From an uncultured Lachnospiraceae bacterium (GTDB taxonomy: Bacteria > Bacillota > Clostridia > Lachnospirales > Lachnospiraceae): 8,250 bases of DNA. The DNA lies in assembly GCA_902797705.1 (NCBI GenBank), contig CADBTX010000066.1:1-8250 (forward strand). The letters are read 5' to 3'. This document shows, piece after piece, positions 6,781 through 8,250 of this stretch. The notes beneath the pieces were generated by a model. That model did not search any database. It was not told the origin of the DNA and saw only the letters and a program-made list of their open reading frames with translations. The position numbers were made by a program, and so were the translations under genes. Positions within the stretch are counted from its first letter, which is position 1. Each line of letters opens with the position of its first letter.

Positions 6781-6947
6781 ACTAGTATAGCTGTCGCAGA
6801 ATAGCTCCAGCATTGCGCAGTATGCTTGCCTGAGAGTGCGTGTCAAAAAACGCAGGCGTAGCGAGCTAAGCCGAGACTTTTTCGCCACGTGCTATCAGGT
6901 AAGCAGGCAAGCATATGGTTGAGTTATTTAAGAACAGCTATACTAGT
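6781..6947. mobile_element. 167-bp foldback (MITE-like) element with 14-bp terminal inverted repeats
   Basis: The ends are perfect 14-bp inverted repeats: ACTAGTATAGCTGT at 6781-6794 and its complement at 6934-6947. A second perfect pair lies inside: TATGCTTGCC at 6821-6830 and GGCAAGCATA at 6906-6915. Between these the arms stay imperfectly complementary, with indels of about 8 bases in each arm, down to a central hairpin (6855-6872) flanked by A and T runs. Nearly the whole element can fold into one long hairpin. It holds no transposase and is too short to code for one, which fits a non-autonomous MITE. The outer ACTAGT is itself palindromic, so target-site duplication (perhaps TA) cannot be judged. 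An invertible segment is the main alternative. Confidence 0.6.
6846..6883. terminator. Terminator-like central hairpin of the foldback element
   Basis: The stem GGC-g-TAGC-GA-GCTA-a-GCC (6855-6872) has one internal mismatch. It is flanked by a run of six A (6845-6850) on the left and five T (6878-6882) on the right. Either strand would therefore give a hairpin followed, after a few bases, by a U run. The stem is short and imperfect, so terminator activity is uncertain. Confidence 0.35.
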
Positions 6948-7005
6948 ATCACCGTCGCAAAATATCCGGACTATAGCGAAAAATGCCTTTCCAAGAGTGC
7001 ATATC
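6942..7005 (+). repeat. Diverged third copy of the foldback-element arm
   Basis: Without gaps, 6942-7005 matches 6781-6844 at 43 of 64 positions by hand count. The best-conserved blocks are ACTAGTAT, CGTCGCA/GTCGCA and AGAGTGC. The copy starts inside the right terminal repeat of the element and has no obvious inverted partner to its right. It may be the remnant of a second, adjacent element or of the parent sequence. Confidence 0.55.
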
Positions 7006-7106
7006 TGAAAGCGATGATCCACCCATGTTTTTCCATACAGCCTGATAACTTAAATAACAGCCGCAGTAAGAATTATCGATCGATACTGCCATGAACTTCT
7101 CATTCC

Positions 7107-7142
7107 AAAAATGGCGTTCTCTAAATTAATAGAAAACGCCAT
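7107..7142 (-). terminator. Intrinsic terminator of the nuclease-like gene
   Basis: On the minus strand ATGGCGTTTTCT pairs with AGAGAACGCCAT, a 12-bp stem with one U-G wobble and an 8-base loop ATTAATTT. Five T follow at the 3' end (7111-7107). It lies about 100 bases past the stop at 7245 and points the right way. The stretch 7143-7244 between them holds nothing I recognise. Confidence 0.8.
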
Positions 7143-7244
7143 CCATAGTTCTTGCAGATCCGGTTATAATGCTAATAATATCGGCACTATCTCGAAATAC
7201 AAAAACCTTTTTCGCCGTTATACCTATCCACAGGATTCACCCCT

Positions 7245-8078
7245 TCAAAGCAGATACTGTCTGATCATGGTTTTGATGATGTTGGAATTGATCGGAGTCT
7301 GAGAGGTTTCAAAAGACATGATAAGATTTACTCCGGGATAATACCCACTCTGTTCATAGCAGTTGATCTTATATATATTTCTTTGAGCATATTCTTCGTC
7401 ATCCATCATACCAAAATGTTCCCAGACATACTCCCTTCTGTTTCTAAGATTCAGGCAGATAAAATCCGGTCTCACGCTTCCCTTTCCCTCAAGAAAAACA
7501 GGAAACTCATATTTATATGGAACACCGAACTTTTCAAGCATATTGGCAATGATGATCTCCGACTTGGACCTCACCCTGATCCCGCTGTCGGAGTAATATT
7601 CTGCATCATCCTCACCAAATCCCATTGGTTCGTAAGGCTGCGAAATCCACTCCGTCTTATACCTTTCATCCGGAATCTGGACAGGTATTACCAGTTTTTT
7701 TCTTGCTTCAGACATACTCTCATAAATATCTTTGATCGAATTGGATGTAATATATTCCAGATACTCTGATACGATAGAGAGTTCCCTTTTAGCTATCCTG
7801 CCGATCTTCCGGTCATAATCCTTCTGTGCAAGTCTTCCGGCCACTTCACAGTTTTCTTTTGTGATATACCTGCCATTGTTATCCTTAGGATCGGTGCGCC
7901 AGAAGTATTCGGCACAATTCTTTCTGCGGCTGATCCGAAGATGTCCTTTCGGTACGTTTTTCAATGCCTTCTCCTTATCCCGGACAATAGCCTCCAGTAA
8001 ATACTTCCTCTCCTTCAACAGATCCATAATACTGTCGTTCAGATACTTTTCATTTGTTACATTTGCTTCTTTTCTCAT
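7245..8078 (-). CDS. Uncharacterised protein with PD-(D/E)XK nuclease-like C-terminal half
   Basis: This 277-residue protein has no signal or membrane segment. The N-terminal half (about 10-125) is charged and helical, with a possible coiled coil at 17-40 and a short motif PKGHLRISRRKNCAEYFWR (43-61). The C-terminal half carries a pattern typical of the PD-(D/E)XK fold: helix glutamate Glu174 in RSKSEIIIANMLEKF, Asp205 in RPDFICLN, and Glu220 in EYVWEHFG. These are followed by KINCYEQSGYYPGVNL and the late strand LIMSFETSQTP (252-262). His221 follows the third acidic residue where a Lys is usual two residues on. This suggests a metal-dependent DNA or RNA cleavage role, but no methylase, helicase or integrase gene is nearby to say which. 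The ATG at 8078 has AAAGGAG 7 bases upstream. The gene appears to be monocistronic, with its own promoter and terminator. The function is inferred from the motif pattern only. Confidence 0.8.
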   Translation of the reverse strand: MRKEANVTNEKYLNDSIMDLLKERKYLLEAIVRDKEKALKNVPKGHLRISRRKNCAEYFWRTDPKDNNGRYITKENCEVAGRLAQKDYDRKIGRIAKRELSIVSEYLEYITSNSIKDIYESMSEARKKLVIPVQIPDERYKTEWISQPYEPMGFGEDDAEYYSDSGIRVRSKSEIIIANMLEKFGVPYKYEFPVFLEGKGSVRPDFICLNLRNRREYVWEHFGMMDDEEYAQRNIYKINCYEQSGYYPGVNLIMSFETSQTPINSNIIKTMIRQYLL

Positions 8079-8125
8079 TACATGTCTCCTTTCCTATGCA
8101 ATATGTAGTGATCTATTGTTCCTAA

Positions 8126-8147
8126 GCCGGAAAATTATATCTCCGGC
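8126..8147 (-). promoter_or_regulatory. Candidate -10 box inside a palindrome, promoter of the nuclease-like gene
   Basis: The minus strand has a perfect TATAAT (8139-8134) lying in the 10-base centre of the inverted repeat GCCGGA/TCCGGC (8126-8131 and 8142-8147). The -35 region at 17 bp (CTTTCA, 8162-8157) matches only three of six positions. The start would be near 8127, giving a leader of about 49 bases. A protein bound to the palindrome would cover the -10, so it could act as an operator. Confidence 0.45.
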
Positions 8148-8199
8148 CTAACAATCTGAAAGTTATGACTTTTTGCGGACGAAATCGGAAATTATCCGC

Positions 8200-8219
8200 A
8201 AAAATCCGGCTTCGCCGGA
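8200..8219 (-). terminator. Intrinsic terminator of a transcript entering from the right edge
   Basis: On the minus strand TCCGGC-GAA-GCCGGA forms a 6-bp GC-rich stem with a three-base loop (8219-8205), followed directly by five T (8204-8200). A second hairpin CGACCAGC-AA-GCTGGTCG (8242-8225) stands just before it. Together they suggest that a minus-strand gene ends just beyond the window. Confidence 0.65.
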
Positions 8220-8250
8220 CACGCCGACCAGCTTGCTGGTCGCCTGGTCA

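Noticed and set aside
6703..6888. 61-codon minus-strand frame starting with GTG inside the foldback element
   Set aside because: It begins in the hairpin centre, has no ribosome site, and half its length is inverted-repeat sequence. At most it is a gene-end remnant, covered as a finding.
7075..7084. ATCGATCGAT palindrome
   Set aside because: A short simple palindrome in A/T-rich spacer with no related motif or promoter beside it; likely chance.
7111..7302. 63-codon plus-strand frame
   Set aside because: It starts inside the intrinsic terminator stem, has no ribosome site, and overlaps the end of the nuclease-like gene.
8170..8204. TTTTTGCGGA/TCCGCAAAAA as a terminator
   Set aside because: On both strands the hairpin is preceded by U and followed by A, the reverse of an intrinsic terminator. 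Only the GCCGGA hairpin followed by T (8219-8200, minus) qualifies.

Overview
The window reads as chromosomal DNA from a Gram-positive, low- to mid-GC anaerobe, most likely a Lachnospiraceae-type clostridium. The evidence is a PolC-type replicase (a Firmicutes hallmark), a flavodoxin-type IspG directly upstream of it, strong GGAGG-type ribosome sites, sigma-A-like promoters with 17-bp spacers, and heavy use of AGG and AUA codons. This placement is inferred from these features; no database was searched. Every convincing gene lies on the minus strand, so the window is read from right to left.

Right edge (8250-7107): a minus-strand terminator (8200-8219) closes a transcript that begins outside the window. 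It is followed by a single-gene unit with its own candidate promoter (a TATAAT inside a palindrome), a 277-residue protein with a PD-(D/E)XK-nuclease-like C-terminal half, and a good intrinsic terminator (7107-7142).

Middle (about 7100-6338): about 770 bp without a convincing gene, but dense in structure. It holds a 167-bp foldback, MITE-like element with perfect 14-bp terminal inverted repeats (6781-6947), a diverged third copy of its arm (6942-7005), a near-consensus promoter (TTGACA-N17-TATCAT, 6656-6628) abutted by a 14-bp palindrome, and a predicted leader of about 284 nt carrying several hairpins. Two of these are identical GCCCGCGGGC palindromes.

Left (6337-1): four tightly packed genes form an apparent operon. 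First is a transmembrane Ser/Thr protein kinase with an extracytoplasmic TPR-like region. Thirteen bases later comes a secreted, membrane-anchored, Ig-like surface protein with a tandem decapeptide stalk. Fifteen bases later comes ispG of the MEP isoprenoid pathway. Last is polC, whose start overlaps the end of ispG by 11 bases and which runs off the left edge. The kinase and surface protein may form a sensing pair at the envelope. They share a transcript with two housekeeping genes, although ispG also seems to have its own extended -10 promoter that would give a leaderless mRNA.

The least explained parts are the kinase/Ig-protein pair placed ahead of ispG-polC, the structured leader, and the foldback element with its third arm.
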